Origin: Carnegiea gigantea
Lineage: Eukaryota; Streptophyta; Magnoliopsida; Caryophyllales; Cactaceae
Assembly (NCBI GenBank): GCA_029747015.1
Contig: JAKOGI010000145.1
Location: 803,501-867,500, forward strand
DNA: 64,000 nt
Reading direction: 5' to 3'
Shown here: in pieces, positions 1-11,170 of the stretch
How positions within the stretch are numbered: the stretch's first letter is position 1
Layout of the letters: each line of letters starts with the position of its first letter
Program-made: the position numbers and the translations under genes
The notes under the pieces: model-generated
The model's input: the letters and a program-made list of their open reading frames with translations, nothing else
Databases searched by the model: none
Told to the model about the DNA's origin: nothing

Positions 1-1160
1 AAAAGAAGAAAGCTTTTAAATGTATGTAACCTGTATATATATTTTATGAATGTATTCTGAATATGGTTTGAATGAAATTTCAAACGAAGTATAGTTACAT
101 CTTAGTAATGCATTGTACATTCAAGCTTTTCAATGTGCATATTCCATGAAAGAATGTTTCTTGCCAAGTCTTTCTTACCGGTTTAGATGTTTTGAGTATT
201 TTTAGAAAGAATTATAAGCTTTGAAGGAGTTTGTGTGGATTATAAACCATTCTTGATATTTATCGAGAGTCACTATGTTTTCAAAAGTGAGTTTGAAGGT
301 CTTTGTATTCAGTCCTTGTTGCATATTTGTTTGTATGCCTGAATGCCTGCTAGTAGGGAAGTTTGGTCATTGAGGGCCTAGAATTGAGTTGAGTGGTTGG
401 AATGAAGTTTTAAGGAGGGTAATCTTCCCTTGGGTACTATGATTGCCTAATATGATAGTAAAGCATGAATGCGTGATATGTGACTATTATTAGTATTATT
501 GCCTGCAACTGTTTTGGATTTTAAGGGGTAAGGGAATTCTGACTGAGCATGTGGTTGCTCATCCCTTTATTACTCTTTCCCCTTTTTCTCCAGGCTTTTG
601 TTATGACAGGTGGAAGTCAAGCTACTTACGCTGAGCTGGAGATTACCCTTGCTTGAAAAAGAGCTATGTGTGCCATATAGAAGTAGGTTCATGTATTTAA
701 CGATGTAATATAACGTACTCCTAGTTTGTAAATGTTGTAAACTAAGTTTTCTACTTCATGTATTGCATATGGTATGAAAGTCGCTCTGTATGGCCATGTG
801 AGCCAACCATCTGATTGGTTAGATGTCTTTAGTTGAAATTAGTTGTATTTGGGATGTAAACCCCAGTACTCTGGTTGTGTAAACCGTTGAGTTGTATATT
901 TGATTTTCTTCTCTATTAATGAACTTCATGGTTGGTGTACTCCGGGCGAGTGTCCCATAGAGTTGTGGACTCTGGCGTGTAGCCGTTGAGCTTATTCTAT
1001 AAGTTTTATATGCTTCCATTCCATGCAGGGATTTGTTGTAAGGCTTTTAGCCTGGGAAATGATCAGTTTATAGGTGAAATTATGTCCGTTTCTTCATAGA
1101 AATTAAGTAAGAAATAAGAAAATGTAACGCTCCCGACCCTAGGGGCTGGGGGTGTTACAA
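1..1160 (+). mobile_element. 3' part of a Ty3/gypsy-like LTR
   Basis: No ORF of note. From about 480 to 1160 the sequence is recognisably homologous, in the same orientation, to 63000-63696: shared blocks include the stretch around gagccaaccatctga (797 and 63362) and gtagccgt near 980 and 63540. The block ends with a TGTAAC...GTTACA pair (1124-1160), the terminal signature of many plant gypsy LTRs. The 5' end lies outside the window, so it may be a solo LTR or the 3' LTR of an element to the left. The copia sequence begins directly after it, with no 3' LTR of its own visible. Confidence 0.7.
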
Positions 1161-1390
1161 CCCTGTTGCTCTTTGAAGCGGCCACATTTCACACTCACTT
1201 AGGTAGACCTTAGAAATATGCTCCTGTAACACAAGCCATTCAATCAAGATCTATTAAAAGTATAAAACTCACTCTCTTATAACATTACGGCACACAAGCA
1301 CTCTTACCTCGGGATAAAATATGTTAGTGCTTCCAATCACTGTGCAAAGTTGTCACTCATTGAACTTAGAATGTGATGTCATACCACGAA

Positions 1391-4300
1391 TTAAGTTGAC
1401 GCTTCCTTGCTAGTAATTGTAGATATGGGCTTAAGTCCCATCCCCCTTGAAGTTCTCAACACCAAGTCTCTTGCTAGACCCTTAGTTAAAGGATCTACAA
1501 GATTCTCATTTGTTTGCACATGATTAATTGTGATCACTCCATCTTTGATCAACTGATGGACATAGGCATGTCTAAATCCAATGTGCCTTGATTTTCCATT
1601 ATAGACATGACTATAAACCTTGGACAACGTGGTCTTGCTGTTACAAAGTATGGAGAGTGGCGACATTAGTTTTAGCCATAAAGGCACTTCCAATAGCAAA
1701 TCCCGCAGCCACTCTGTCTCCTTATTGGTTGCAGCCAAAGCTACAAACTCAGCAGCCATGGTGGAGTCAATAAGGCAAGTTTGTTTCTTAGATGCCCAAC
1801 ACACTGCCCCTCTACCAAGCAAGTATATGTAACCTGACGTAAAGGCATAATCCTCTTTGTCATTTATCCAATTTGCATCTGAATATCCTTCCAAGACCGA
1901 AGAATAACCTGAATAGCATAGGCCATAATCTTGAGTTTTCTTCAGGTATTTCAACACCCCACGTATTGCATGCCAATGAAACTTACTAGGATTACTAGTA
2001 TACCGGCTTAACTTTCCAACGGCAAATGCAATGTCCAGCCTCGTGCTTGTCATGGCATACATCAAGCACCCTATGATCTTTGTATACTCAATTTGTACAA
2101 TAGGTCTCCCACTATTACGAGTTAACTTGTAAGTTGGATCGAAAGGAGCCGCCATTGGGGAGCAGTCTTTGTAATTGAACCTCCTAAGCACTTTCTCAAT
2201 ATAATGAGATTGAGATAAGTGGATTCCATCATTATTTCTAATGATCTTAATATGGAGTATAACATCGGCCTCCCCCATATCTTTCATGGAGAACTTGGAA
2301 GATAGAAAACACTTGGTTTTCTCTATTTCCTCTAAGTCAGCGCCAAAAATTAGCATGTCATCAACATATAAACATATAATTGCACCTTTTCCATGTTCAA
2401 ACTTGGAACATACACATTTGTCAAATTCATTGATACTAAACGCATAAGATAGCACTACTTCATCAAACTTTTGATGCCATTATTTAGGTGCTTGTTTTAC
2501 GCCATACAATGATCTTATGAGTTTGCATACTTTGTTTTCTTGGCCTGGAACAACAAAACCTTCTGGTTATTTCATGTACACCTCTTCCTCTAATTCACCA
2601 TTTAAGAATGCTGTTTTCACATCCATTTGGTGAATTACTAGCTTTTGAATTGCAGCAAGAGCAATGAGAACTCTTATGGTTGCAATCCTAGCCACCGGTG
2701 CATATGTATCAAAGTAGTCAATACCATGTCTTTGGTTAAAGCCCTTTATGACCAACCGGGTTTTGAACCTTTCTATGATACCATCTACTTTCCATTTCCT
2801 TTTAAAGATCCACTTTGATGTGATAGGCTTACATCCCGGGGGTAAATCAACTAAGACCCATGTGTTATTTCTATGATTGAGTCCATTTCATCTGGGATTG
2901 GTTCTTTCCAAAAGGAAACATCCTAAGATTCCATAGCCTCTTTAAAAGAGTTAGGATCCGAATCAATGCTATAAACATAAAGTATTTCATTTTCAATAGA
3001 ATCCCTTGTTTCCTCCATCAAATAGACAAAGAAATCAGAACCAAAGGATTTCTCCTTTCTAATCCGTTTTCTTCTCCTTACTTCCACTATATCTCCTTGT
3101 TCTTGATCATTACTTGGAGTCATCGTGGTTGGAATAAGATCATTTAGTTGAGAAATTGAAGAGAATCTAATTTCATCAAAAATGACATCAATTGATTCTA
3201 TCATGGTGTTAACCGTAATAGAAGTATTTGGTTCTATAACTAAAAACCTATAGGCTTTGCTACGTTCAGCATAGCCCATAAAGATGCACTCAATTCCTCT
3301 TTCCCTCAATTTTCTTTTCTTGGGTTTCGGGACTCTTACAATAACCCTATACCCCCAAACTCTGAAATAACTCAGGTTTGGCTTTTTCTTATTCCATAAT
3401 TCATAAGGAGTAATTGAATTCCTTTTATTAGGAACCCTATTTAGGATGTAGCATGCTGTGAGCATCACTTCACCCTAAAAGCCTTCACTTAAATCGGATT
3501 TAGAAAGCATAGCATTGATCATTTTAGTTAGTGTTCTATTTTTCCTTTCTGCCACACCATTTTGTTGTGGTGTATAAGGTGCTGTGACCTCGTGGATTAT
3601 ACCAGTTGATTGAAAATAACTTAGATTATAGTATTCACCACCCCTATCCGATCTTAGTTTTTTTAATAAGGGTTTCATAATGCAACTCAGATTTATTCTT
3701 AAATATCTTAAAACATGTCTAATGCTTCACTTTTAGCATGTAAAAAGTATACTTGGCAATATCTTGTAAAATCATCAATGAAAGTGACATAGTATTTCTT
3801 TCCCCCAAAAGAGGGAGTGCTATGAAAATCACCTAAATCACTATGAATTAATTCAAGTAATTTAGTGATTCTTTGAATAGTTCGAAAAGAACTTCTAGTG
3901 ATTTTTGTTAACATGCATGTCTTACATTTCTTTATGTTTCCATGAAAATAAGGAATTAACTCAAGTCTTGACATCTTTGTTAATCTTTTATAATTAATAT
4001 GCCCAAGACAAATATGCCATAGAGAAGATAAAGAATACACAAGCATATAAGTAGAATCATTCATCTCATTACCACTAGAATGAGTAATTACATTTAACTT
4101 AAACATGTCACCACTAGCATAATCCTTCCCCGCAAAGACACTTCCCTTAGATAGGATAAACTTATCGGCCTCATACACTTGTTTGAAGCTAAACTTATAA
4201 AGAAGAAAATCAGAAACAAGATTCTTTCTAACTTCTGGCACAAAATATACATCATTTAAAGTAAGAATTTTTTCGGAAGTGAAGACTAACTCTACTTGGC

Positions 4301-5295
4301 CTATTACTTTAACATCAACAGTAGAAGTATTGCTCATGTAGAGCACTTTTCCATCTTCAATCGGCACCAATGTCTTAAAGAAAGAGCGGTGCTTGCACAC
4401 GTGCTTGGAAGCACCCGAATCAACCCACCAATCATTGTCACTTTGGACGACGTTGATTTGATCATTGATCATGGCTACAAAGTTGTCCTTTGTCTTTGCC
4501 TTTTGGTTGTTCAAGCCATGCTTGCGCTTCCAAATGGTACAATATCTTTTCTTGTGGTCCGATTTGTTGCATTCCCAACAAACCACTTTAGCCTTCTTGT
4601 TGCCCTTGTTGTTGTTGTACTTATTAGGCCTCATCTTGTTTCCTTTAGGAACTTGACTTGACTCGCCATCTTCGATAACATGAATCTTGGAGACATGCTC
4701 CCTTGACTCATCCTGTACATGTAACTCTTCTTCTATTTGAAGATGGTTAGCCAATTCCTCAAGTGACATTTATTCTTTCTTATGTTTTAAAGTTCTTTTA
4801 GTGTCTTTCCAAGAGGGGGGAAGTTTGTCCAGTATAGGGGAAACTATAACGGTTTCATCCATGTGCATTTTATGTTGCTTGAAGTGACTTAGGATTTGCT
4901 GAATTTCATGTAATTGATCGAGAACAGAGCGTCCTTCGACCATCTTCTTGCTAGAGGCATCTTCTGTCATGTATACTTGTTCTCTAGCGCCTCCCATAAT
5001 TCCTTTACCGATTCCATGCCTTGATAGACATCGAACAAGGCGTCCAACATGCTATTTAAGATATGGCCTCCACAGATGTAGTCATCGTTCTCGAACTTGG
5101 ATCTTCGGCGGGCTTGCTCCAAAGGCTTGTTTTCCGTCTCCATAGAGTAGGGAGTGTTGAGCACATACACGACCTTTAAGATTGTAAGAAGATTGTAAGA
5201 AGAAAGTGCATCTTCTTCTGCCAACGACGGAAGCCAACACCCTCAAACTTGTCTAACTTCTAAAAGTTGGAAGTCATTTCACGAATTGAAGCCAT
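1391..5295 (-). pseudogene. Copia gag-pol polyprotein, broken
   Basis: The gag start codon is taken at 5293-5295 because the following residues match a copia gag N-terminus. A CCHC zinc knuckle (CWECNKSDHKKRYC) lies near 4560 and the protease WVDSGAS near 4430. The integrase core includes LRSDRGGEY near 3650 and TPQQNGVAERKNR near 3550. RT begins with the QMDVKTAFLNGELEEEVYMK block (2567-2630) and has an intact YVDD at 2355-2369. RNase H with SDANW and the C-terminus end at 1391. Lesions: in-frame stops at 3475-3477, 2567-2569 and near 2484; frameshifts near 3680-3710 and between 2760 and 2922; early gag is also out of frame around 5190-5260. It cannot encode a working polyprotein. Lineage within copia not assigned. 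Confidence 0.85.
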
Positions 5296-5544
5296 TTACA
5301 AATAAGTCTTAGGATTGTTAAATAATCTGGGGATGAATGTGGTATTGGATAAGCCAAGTAAATCCTGAAATAGAACACTTTCCTTAGGACTTATTTGTTG
5401 CACTACAAATAATCTTAGGGATAATCTACTTAGAAGAACAAGTGTGTATTTCAAGGTTCTCTTGAATGTTAATCGATGAGGGTGCTGTAGTCACTCACAT
5501 TGATTATTAAAAAAATATCTTCGTGATTACAATTTCACTCCTCC

Positions 5545-5554
5545 TTATATAGAG
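5545..5554 (-). promoter_or_regulatory. TATA box of the copia LTR
   Basis: On the minus strand the sequence reads CTATATAAGG, about 250 bases upstream of the gag start. This is the expected position for an LTR promoter driving the element at 1161-5756. No initiator or experimental support. Confidence 0.45.
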
Positions 5555-5587
5555 GAATGATCCTGCCTGAAGAGGCACCAAAAAGGA

Positions 5588-5702
5588 TAGAATAAGGCTG
5601 GTAAAACTTGAAGAGATACATTGCTTATCCACCTTTTCACCGAAATGGATTGGATAAGGCGGGTAAACTTGAAGAGGCACCATGCTTATCCATATTTTCG
5701 GA
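5588..5702. repeat. Two-copy tandem repeat in LTR-like segment
   Basis: A block containing aaggcKggtaaa, cttgaagag and gcttatcca occurs twice, at about 5591-5638 and 5657-5702. It lies upstream of the minus-strand TATA box, in what would be U3. Confidence 0.6.
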
Positions 5703-5756
5703 TAAGCACTAGAAAAATCTGCCACTTTTTTGTTATTCTTGGAAAATTCCAACAAC

Positions 5757-6963
5757 AGTCAATTTAAGAGAGACTTGAATCCAAATTTTCCAAGTCTTGA
5801 TAACATAGTTGACTTACTAAACTAATATATGTATCCATCACGAATAGCATATTCAATGAAAACTGAACAAATCATCCCTACTTACAACCCCAAAGGAAAA
5901 GAAGGGGGTAAAAAATCTGATCATTCATCTTAAATCGTCATCATAATTTTAAGCTTATTTGGCCTACCTAGTCTAAAATTGTTTAATTTTCTAAAATGTA
6001 CCTGCCCTTTTTTCCTTATTCTAAATGTTTTCCAGAAAACATTATTAGCATCTTCATGGGATTATCACCAACTCATGTTTACAAACTTGAGACACATAGC
6101 ATGTAGATATTTAATATACCTGGCGAAATTAATTCGAAATCCAAAACTCGAATCGAATTGCCACAACCTGACCGAAAAATGACAACCAAAACATGTGAAT
6201 CGATAATGACTTGAATCCAAAACTGAATCGATCCAAAACTAAACCGAATATATGACCTGATTTAGACTTGAACCGATTCAGATTAGAACCAACTCCAACC
6301 CGATACGACCTAGACCAGGACTGATTCAAACCCAAATATAAATGATCCTTAAACCTGAACCAATCACCAAGGTTATTAAGCTTCATTCCACTACAAGAAA
6401 ATATGCAATGAGTAAGGTTGAATATCGTCGTCTTTTTGCCAACTTTCGCTGTATTGTGGCTACTTGGGCTATAGATTTTCCCTTGTGTAAATGCAATTTG
6501 GCAATTTATGTTGATCCACCAAACTCTAATAGTAGAAGCAACTCAATAAGACATTAGAATTTATAGGAGCCCGAAAGCAACTTGATCTAATTTTTAACCG
6601 ACCCAAAATTGACTCGATTTTTGAAAGCAAAGTTGACCTCACCCCAGCCTGACGTAGAACCACCCTAAATTGACCAGATGCGAACTTCACCTAAGCTGAA
6701 TGCATGCCCGACCCGAAACTAACCTGACCCGAACCACACTTGACTTGTACCAGGCCTGAACGACCAGTTTACCAGGTCCACAATTAACATAGTTAAGGTG
6801 GTTATGAAATTTTGAAAAAAATATATACTTTATATTATACCTCAAGTTTATAAACCTAAGACTATCATGTAATTTACATCAAAGATGTTGAGGGTAGGTA
6901 GAGTAAGGAACATAGTTCATCATGCTCCCGAAACTAACCACACACTTGAAACTTACAGAATTT
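5757..6963. other. Non-coding stretch between two retroelements
   Basis: No coding sequence recognised. The main structure is the degenerate CCGAAC/TGACC repeat field listed separately at 6130-6780. Confidence 0.5.
6130..6780. repeat. Degenerate AACCTGACC/CCGAACC-type repeat field
   Basis: Short words such as aacctgacc, gacccgaa, aaccgaat and aaaactgaatcg recur over about 650 bases with irregular spacing and substitutions. The composition resembles degenerate arginine/proline-type simple repeats common in plant DNA. Open frames inside it follow from the repeat and are not genes. Confidence 0.55.
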
Positions 6964-6968
6964 AGAAT

Positions 6969-7364
6969 TTATGGAATTCTAAGAGTGAAGTCGAAGCAGA
7001 ATGGACCCAATTATAAAAATAGAATTTGATATTAAAAGATGAGATTGATGAAAATTACTAAGGGGGAGATGAATACATTGTAGGTGAAGGGAAAAGTCCT
7101 CGTATGGGAGCTTATTGCTCCACACACTAAAGGCATACAATTAATGCCTATTTATACTTTTCCTTATGTTTTACAACTTGTGAAAATATCTTGACATTTT
7201 AGCCATTCACTAGAACATTCTAGGAATTTTTCTATTGTAGTTATTGTCATAGAACTATCTAGATAATTTTATTAGTTTTAAGTCTTTTCTAGATTTTCCT
7301 AGATATTATTATAAGTGAATGTCAATGGTATGTAAGATTTTTCTTGATTATTCTATTTCCAACA
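6969..7364 (-). repeat. 3' LTR (left) of the 6969-11546 element
   Basis: Matches 11171-11546 in order and orientation. It holds a minus-strand TATA box (TATAAATAGGC, 7150-7156 core) and, 57-70 bases upstream of it, a GAA-TTC-type site at 7213-7225. The terminal TG is degraded (plus strand begins ttatggaatt rather than tgttggaatt). Confidence 0.85.
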
Positions 7365-7376
7365 CTCCCCCTTAAT
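7365..7376 (-). other. Polypurine tract next to the left LTR
   Basis: On the minus strand TTAAGGGGGAGTG leads directly into the LTR start TGTTGG. This is the classic copia PPT position and composition. Confidence 0.75.
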
Positions 7377-8171
7377 GTAGAAAAATCTAATTACCTTCAT
7401 ATTTAGAACATGTATTTGACTCCCCATGTCTTAGCTCTCAAGTCCTTGTTGAGCACTCCATTGTATGTGCCATTTTGTTCCACATTCAATACTTCGTGAG
7501 AATCTATACTTCACAGAAAATTTTTAGGTTCACATGCCTTATAAGCTTGATATGCAGCTTTGTACTCTTATTTACTTTCTTGAACTGGTCATTTGGATCA
7601 TCTCCATTGATGAATTTTGCTTATCTTAGTTGACTCAATGACTTACATGTTCCTTCAATTCTCCATGCTTCTCCTCCATGATACTCTCCACATGTTGCAT
7701 TTGATGATCTTGAACTCGTTTTGAAAACGTCACTGAATGGACTGGTTGTATTCTTACATTAGACTTGATCTTCTAGCTGCTGGATGTCGGTGATTTTTGA
7801 AATTTGGGATCCCTTTTCCCAATGTAAGGAACTTGGCCACTTGTTGGCATTCTCCCATCTTGCTACTTTGGGTTGGTTTCTTTGTTAGCAAACCATGGAA
7901 TGTTGTTTAAGACTAGCATTGTAGCCAGTCTTGCTTGAATTTGAAGGTGTTCAAGCTTTTGAGCCTTAAACAATTTTTGTTGGTGTCTTAGCCAATGCTT
8001 TTGGATGTATGGGAAGAGTCATAATTGATTGTCACACTTTTGGTTTTGAATGGGGAGTAGTGATGGAACAAAATAATTTTGGGAAACATCTAAAGAGATA
8101 TTGGTGTTGAAGATCAATTAAAGATATTGTCACCCTAATAATTTTGGGAAACATAGCATGTAGATATTGTC
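7377..8171 (-). other. Internal region between left and middle LTR, no gene
   Basis: About 0.8 kb without a recognisable coding region. Near its right end, aataattttgggaaacat occurs twice (about 8072 and 8140), and a related gatattgtcaYcctaata word follows each copy: a short imperfect tandem duplication next to the PBS-like site. Confidence 0.5.
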
Positions 8172-8183
8172 ATCCTAATACCA
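8172..8183 (-). other. PBS-like sequence beside the middle LTR
   Basis: Reading the minus strand, the middle LTR ends with CCAACA at 8185; one base later comes TGGTATTAGG, close to the initiator-Met PBS TGGTATCAGAGC. It suggests that this LTR acted as a 5' LTR for sequence to its left. Confidence 0.45.
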
Positions 8184-8370
8184 TTGTTGGAAAATATTTT
8201 TTTTGAAGATGTGTTAAAGATAGGAGTGATTTGTGGTTATGGTGGGAGGGTAGAATATATGAATTAGGAATGGGATTAGGGAGAGATAGGAGTTGCAGGA
8301 ATGTATGCTTTGTATTGCTCACTGTTTGGCTTCTTTTTTGGCTTGATACAAATGAGGCCTCCTTAAGGGT

Positions 8371-8377
8371 ATTTATA
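8371..8377 (-). promoter_or_regulatory. TATA box in the middle LTR
   Basis: Minus-strand GTCTATAAATACCC. The same TATAAAT core occurs in the outer LTRs at 7150-7156 and 11350-11356. Confidence 0.5.
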
Positions 8378-8567
8378 GACATCTACCTCCTTAATGGACG
8401 GTGGAGATTGATTTGATCATGCGACTTAACTTCTACAACCTTCCATCGTAATATCTTTCTAAATATCCAGATATTGTATTACAAATATCTAGGATATTTT
8501 TCCAAGAATTCTTTAGATATTCTAGATATTTGCAAATGTAGATATTATGGATCCTTCTACAGAATGT

Positions 8568-8605
8568 TTCTAGAAAGTTCTAGAAGGGTCTAGAATATTC
8601 TAGAG
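8568..8605. promoter_or_regulatory. Heat shock element array 1
   Basis: Eight alternating TTC/GAA triplets follow each other at exact 5-bp spacing: TTC 8568, GAA 8573, TTC 8578, GAA 8583, gTC 8588, GAA 8593, TTC 8598, GAg 8603. Six are perfect. The consensus for plant heat-shock-factor binding is nTTCnnGAAn repeated in register, with three or more units giving strong binding. It lies about 190 bases upstream of the minus-strand TATA box. Confidence 0.7.
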
Positions 8606-8642
8606 TAATCCGGAAGTTTCTATGACTATTGAGATGGTCTTG

Positions 8643-8670
8643 GAATATTCTGGAAGGTTCTAGAATATTT
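8643..8670. promoter_or_regulatory. Heat shock element array 2
   Basis: Six triplets in 5-bp register: GAA 8643, TTC 8648, GAA 8653, TTC 8658, GAA 8663, TTt 8668; five are perfect. A further GAA-TTC pair lies between the arrays at 8613-8620. Together with array 1 this gives about a hundred bases of potential heat-shock-factor sites in U3. Confidence 0.7.
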
Positions 8671-8767
8671 CAAAAAGTTCCATGATAATCTAGAAGATGT
8701 TAGGATGCTTTAGAAGATCCTAGAGACTTGTATCATCAAGAAGTTTTTAGATTATTAATTTCTAAAA

Positions 8768-8779
8768 TTCCTCCTTAAT
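8768..8779 (-). other. Polypurine tract beside the middle LTR
   Basis: The minus-strand sequence CTAAATTAAGGAGGAA leads into the LTR start and is plainly homologous to the PPT at 7365-7376 (CTACATTAAGGGGGAGTG). Confidence 0.6.
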
Positions 8780-8948
8780 TTAGAAATATCTTACATTCCG
8801 AATCTGGATTGCTCTTGTAGATAATGATCATCTTAACCATGTCTTGAACTGTTATTGCTCGGTTTCGCAGTATACCATTCATCTTCGAAATAACCATGAT
8901 CTCAAAGAATGCATGTGCATCAAATGACTTCCGATCTTGCCTCCTTTT

Positions 8949-9002
8949 CTTCTTCTTCTTCTTCTTCTTCTTCTTCTTCTTCTTCTTCTTCTTCTTCTTC
9001 TT
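8949..9002. repeat. CTT microsatellite
   Basis: About 18 uninterrupted CTT units (AAG on the other strand). It creates artificial poly-Ser and poly-Lys frames. Confidence 0.95.
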
Positions 9003-9496
9003 GTGACATTGAATATATTTATCATACTTTGCTTGATTTAACTCTATTGGATCAAAAATTACTCCATGTCTATCCATTCTTCTTTGATGGGATATTTTTC
9101 AACCTTTTCTTACTTGGTTTGAACTTGCGCAGTTGGATTGAGAAGATATTCTATATTAATCCACTCATCAACTTGAATTTGGGCCTCTCATGGAGTCTTT
9201 ACTTCTAAGATTTGTTGTATCTCTTGTTTTGTATCTTCATATGTCATTATGCAACCTATTTATGGCGTGTTGAACTCTTTCTCAATATCCAAAATGTCAT
9301 TTTTAAGTGAATGCGGACGCTTGAGATCATCTGAAATGTTTTCTTCAACCAGTGAGTTGCCTTTTGTATATATGTGAAGAAGTCTCGAATGTCTTCTTGA
9401 AGTGATGGAGATTCCTTTGGCTGATTGATGATATAAAGGGCTTCATCCCATGAAATACTTCTTTCTTGAACAAAAACTTAAATGTTCTCTAATTTT

Positions 9497-9912
9497 TCAA
9501 TATCTTCTAATTATTCTATATCCATAGTCATTAGTTGTCTTACTTATTTCTTCATGGCAAGCCATGTTAGATACACCCATTCCTTGAGCATTTTCATAAT
9601 TGGAGTCATCCAGTATCTTTTTATTCTCACATTCTCTGTCTTCCCTACCTTGATTAATCATTGCCCCTTTGTGGGTACTTTCTGGAACTTCATCCACTCC
9701 ACGCCTCAAATCTTTTGGTTCTCCCTAAGGTATAATATATCAAATTCATCATTTAATTTTCTAGGTTTATACTTGGAACATACCTTCTCTAATTCTTTGC
9801 AAATCTGACGTGGTGACATTAAGTGTCTAGCATGTTCCTCCACTGCCGGATGAATCAACCTTTGTAAAATTTCATATGTTTTATCATGCATCACTTTTTC
9901 TATTTTCTCCAT
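9497..9912 (-). pseudogene. Unidentified internal ORF remnants of the LTR element
   Basis: Two short minus-strand frames follow one another, 9912 to 9706 (68 residues, charged, with HPAVEEHARHLMSPRQIC) and 9709 to 9497 (70 residues). They lie 5'-proximal in the element, where gag would be expected. I do not recognise either as gag: there is no CCHC knuckle. They may be a broken gag remnant or unrelated filler. Confidence 0.3.
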
Positions 9913-10270
9913 CTTTTCAAAAAAACAAAAAAAAAAAAATGTCTCTCATCATCAAGCACACCAAGTGGACTACATGCTTTTATAATTGTATGTGTCTTAG
10001 CTTTCCAAAATATGTTTTGAAAAGTTGACTTATAATTTTCAACCAAACATGCCGTTAGTACGAATGACTTACCCCTTAATCTCTCCTTGCAATTTACTTG
10101 TGAAACTTGAGTAGGCCAGGATTTTACCTTGGTTGTTTTCTCCTCACGGTGTCAAGATTGTACTTTGGCACATGCTTGAGACGTCGAGCTTCAGTTTGCT
10201 CGAATTGATAATTGATCAACTTGTAGGAGATTGCTTGAAATGAATTGTGTTGGCTAAAGACGACTAGTGG

Positions 10271-11109
10271 TAGGGGTGAGCAAAAAAGCCGGGTACCTGG
10301 TTCTGAACCTAGAACCGGTATGGATCCGATAGGTATGGACCCGAACTCGGTTAGACCAGTTCTGGGACCGGTTCCAATTCGGGTCTTGAAATTTTGGGCC
10401 CAAACCCAGTACCTAGCACCGGTCAAAATTTAGAAAATTTTGATGAAAAAATATAAAAAATAAACCATTTTTCCTCAAGTGATGTATCTTTTGTACCGAG
10501 TCCCAACTTTCAACTACTCCAATTTAACCCTTTGTCTTTTTTATTTTCAATTTATCCCAACTTCCTTTTTATATATCTCGATTGTCATGGATTTCTTTAT
10601 TCAAGCGTTGGTTCTTCTCCTCATAAGCCGTGTTGCTTACTGCATATTTGTTTTTATATTATTTTGACAATTTCCCTTTCTTTCTCTTTCTCTTCCAAGT
10701 GAATTAAAATAATTTTTAAATTTTTCGTTTGTTTTGTGATCTCAATTTGTGGTTTCTGATTAACATTGTCTTCAATTTTCTTAGTTTATTTTAAAGAACG
10801 TAAATCTTCTTTACTGCTTATTTCATATTTGATTTAGCCTTATAATTTAGTTTATAGGAATTTAACTTCAGGTATGAGTTCTCAACTTTCTTCAGTTCCT
10901 CCCTATCCCTATTTTCTTAGAGAAAAATGAGGAAAAAAAAAAAATTACTTAAAAACTAGATATTCGAAATCAGACCCGATCGGGTCCCAAATTCTAGGAG
11001 CCGATTCCAACTGGGTCCGAGACCAGTTGCACATTTTAGGACCCGGTTTCAACCAGGTCCGATTCTCGTTCTTAAAATTCAACCGGGTACCCGGTTTCCC
11101 TCACCGCTA
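10271..11109. mobile_element. hAT-like MITE in the leader of the LTR element
   Basis: The ends form terminal inverted repeats of about 30 bases: TAGGGGTGAGCAAAAAAGCC on the left, and on the right the complement beginning TAGCGGTGAGGGAAACCGGG. TAGGGGTGAGC is a frequent hAT terminus in plants. The flanking octamers actagtgg (10263-10270) and gctagcgg (11110-11117) match at 6 of 8 positions, as expected for a decayed 8-bp hAT target duplication. The subterminal regions are rich in GGGTCC/CCGGTT words; the core is AT-rich. No transposase is encoded. Confidence 0.75.
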
Positions 11110-11155
11110 GCTAGCGGTTGCTTGTATTAATTTTGGGGTTGGCCCAAGATGGTTA

Positions 11156-11170
11156 GTGATTTTGATACCA
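11156..11170 (-). other. Primer-binding site of the LTR element
   Basis: The minus-strand sequence TGGTATCAAAATCAC starts directly after the end of the right LTR (TTCCAACA). Its first eight bases match the initiator methionine tRNA complement used by plant copia elements. Confidence 0.7.

Larger units (their letters stand above)
1161..5756 (-). mobile_element. Decayed Ty1/copia retrotransposon, minus strand
   Basis: Read on the minus strand from right to left it runs: LTR-like promoter segment (about 5507-5756), gag, protease, integrase, reverse transcriptase, RNase H. The domain order integrase-before-RT defines Ty1/copia. A 3' LTR is not found; the sequence left of the polyprotein end (1161-1390) shows no match to the right-hand LTR-like segment, so the 3' end is probably lost or replaced where it abuts the gypsy LTR. 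The right boundary at 5756 is inferred from a minus-strand TGTTGTTGG start and is approximate. No primer-binding site was found between 5295 and 5500. Confidence 0.75.
8185..8767 (-). repeat. Middle LTR with heat-shock-element arrays
   Basis: On the minus strand it starts TTTTAGAAATTAATAATC, matching the start of the right LTR (TGTTAGAAATAGAATAATC) and ends TTCCAACA like the other copies. A PPT homologous to that at 7365 precedes it. A TATA box (TATAAAT) is at 8371-8377. Upstream of the TATA lie long arrays of TTCnnGAA units (8568-8605, 8643-8670). It is about 200 bases longer than the outer LTRs and clearly diverged from them, so it is a different subfamily or an older copy. Confidence 0.7.

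Noticed and set aside
3469..3477. In-frame stop in copia integrase as a readthrough site
   Set aside because: The element has other stops and frameshifts; decay explains it better than regulated readthrough.
5979..6557. Short frames on both strands in the CCGAAC word field
   Set aside because: They are products of the degenerate repeat and lack domains.
8775..9208. Open frames with long poly-Lys or poly-Ser runs on both strands
   Set aside because: The runs come from the CTT microsatellite at 8949-9002; nothing else supports coding.
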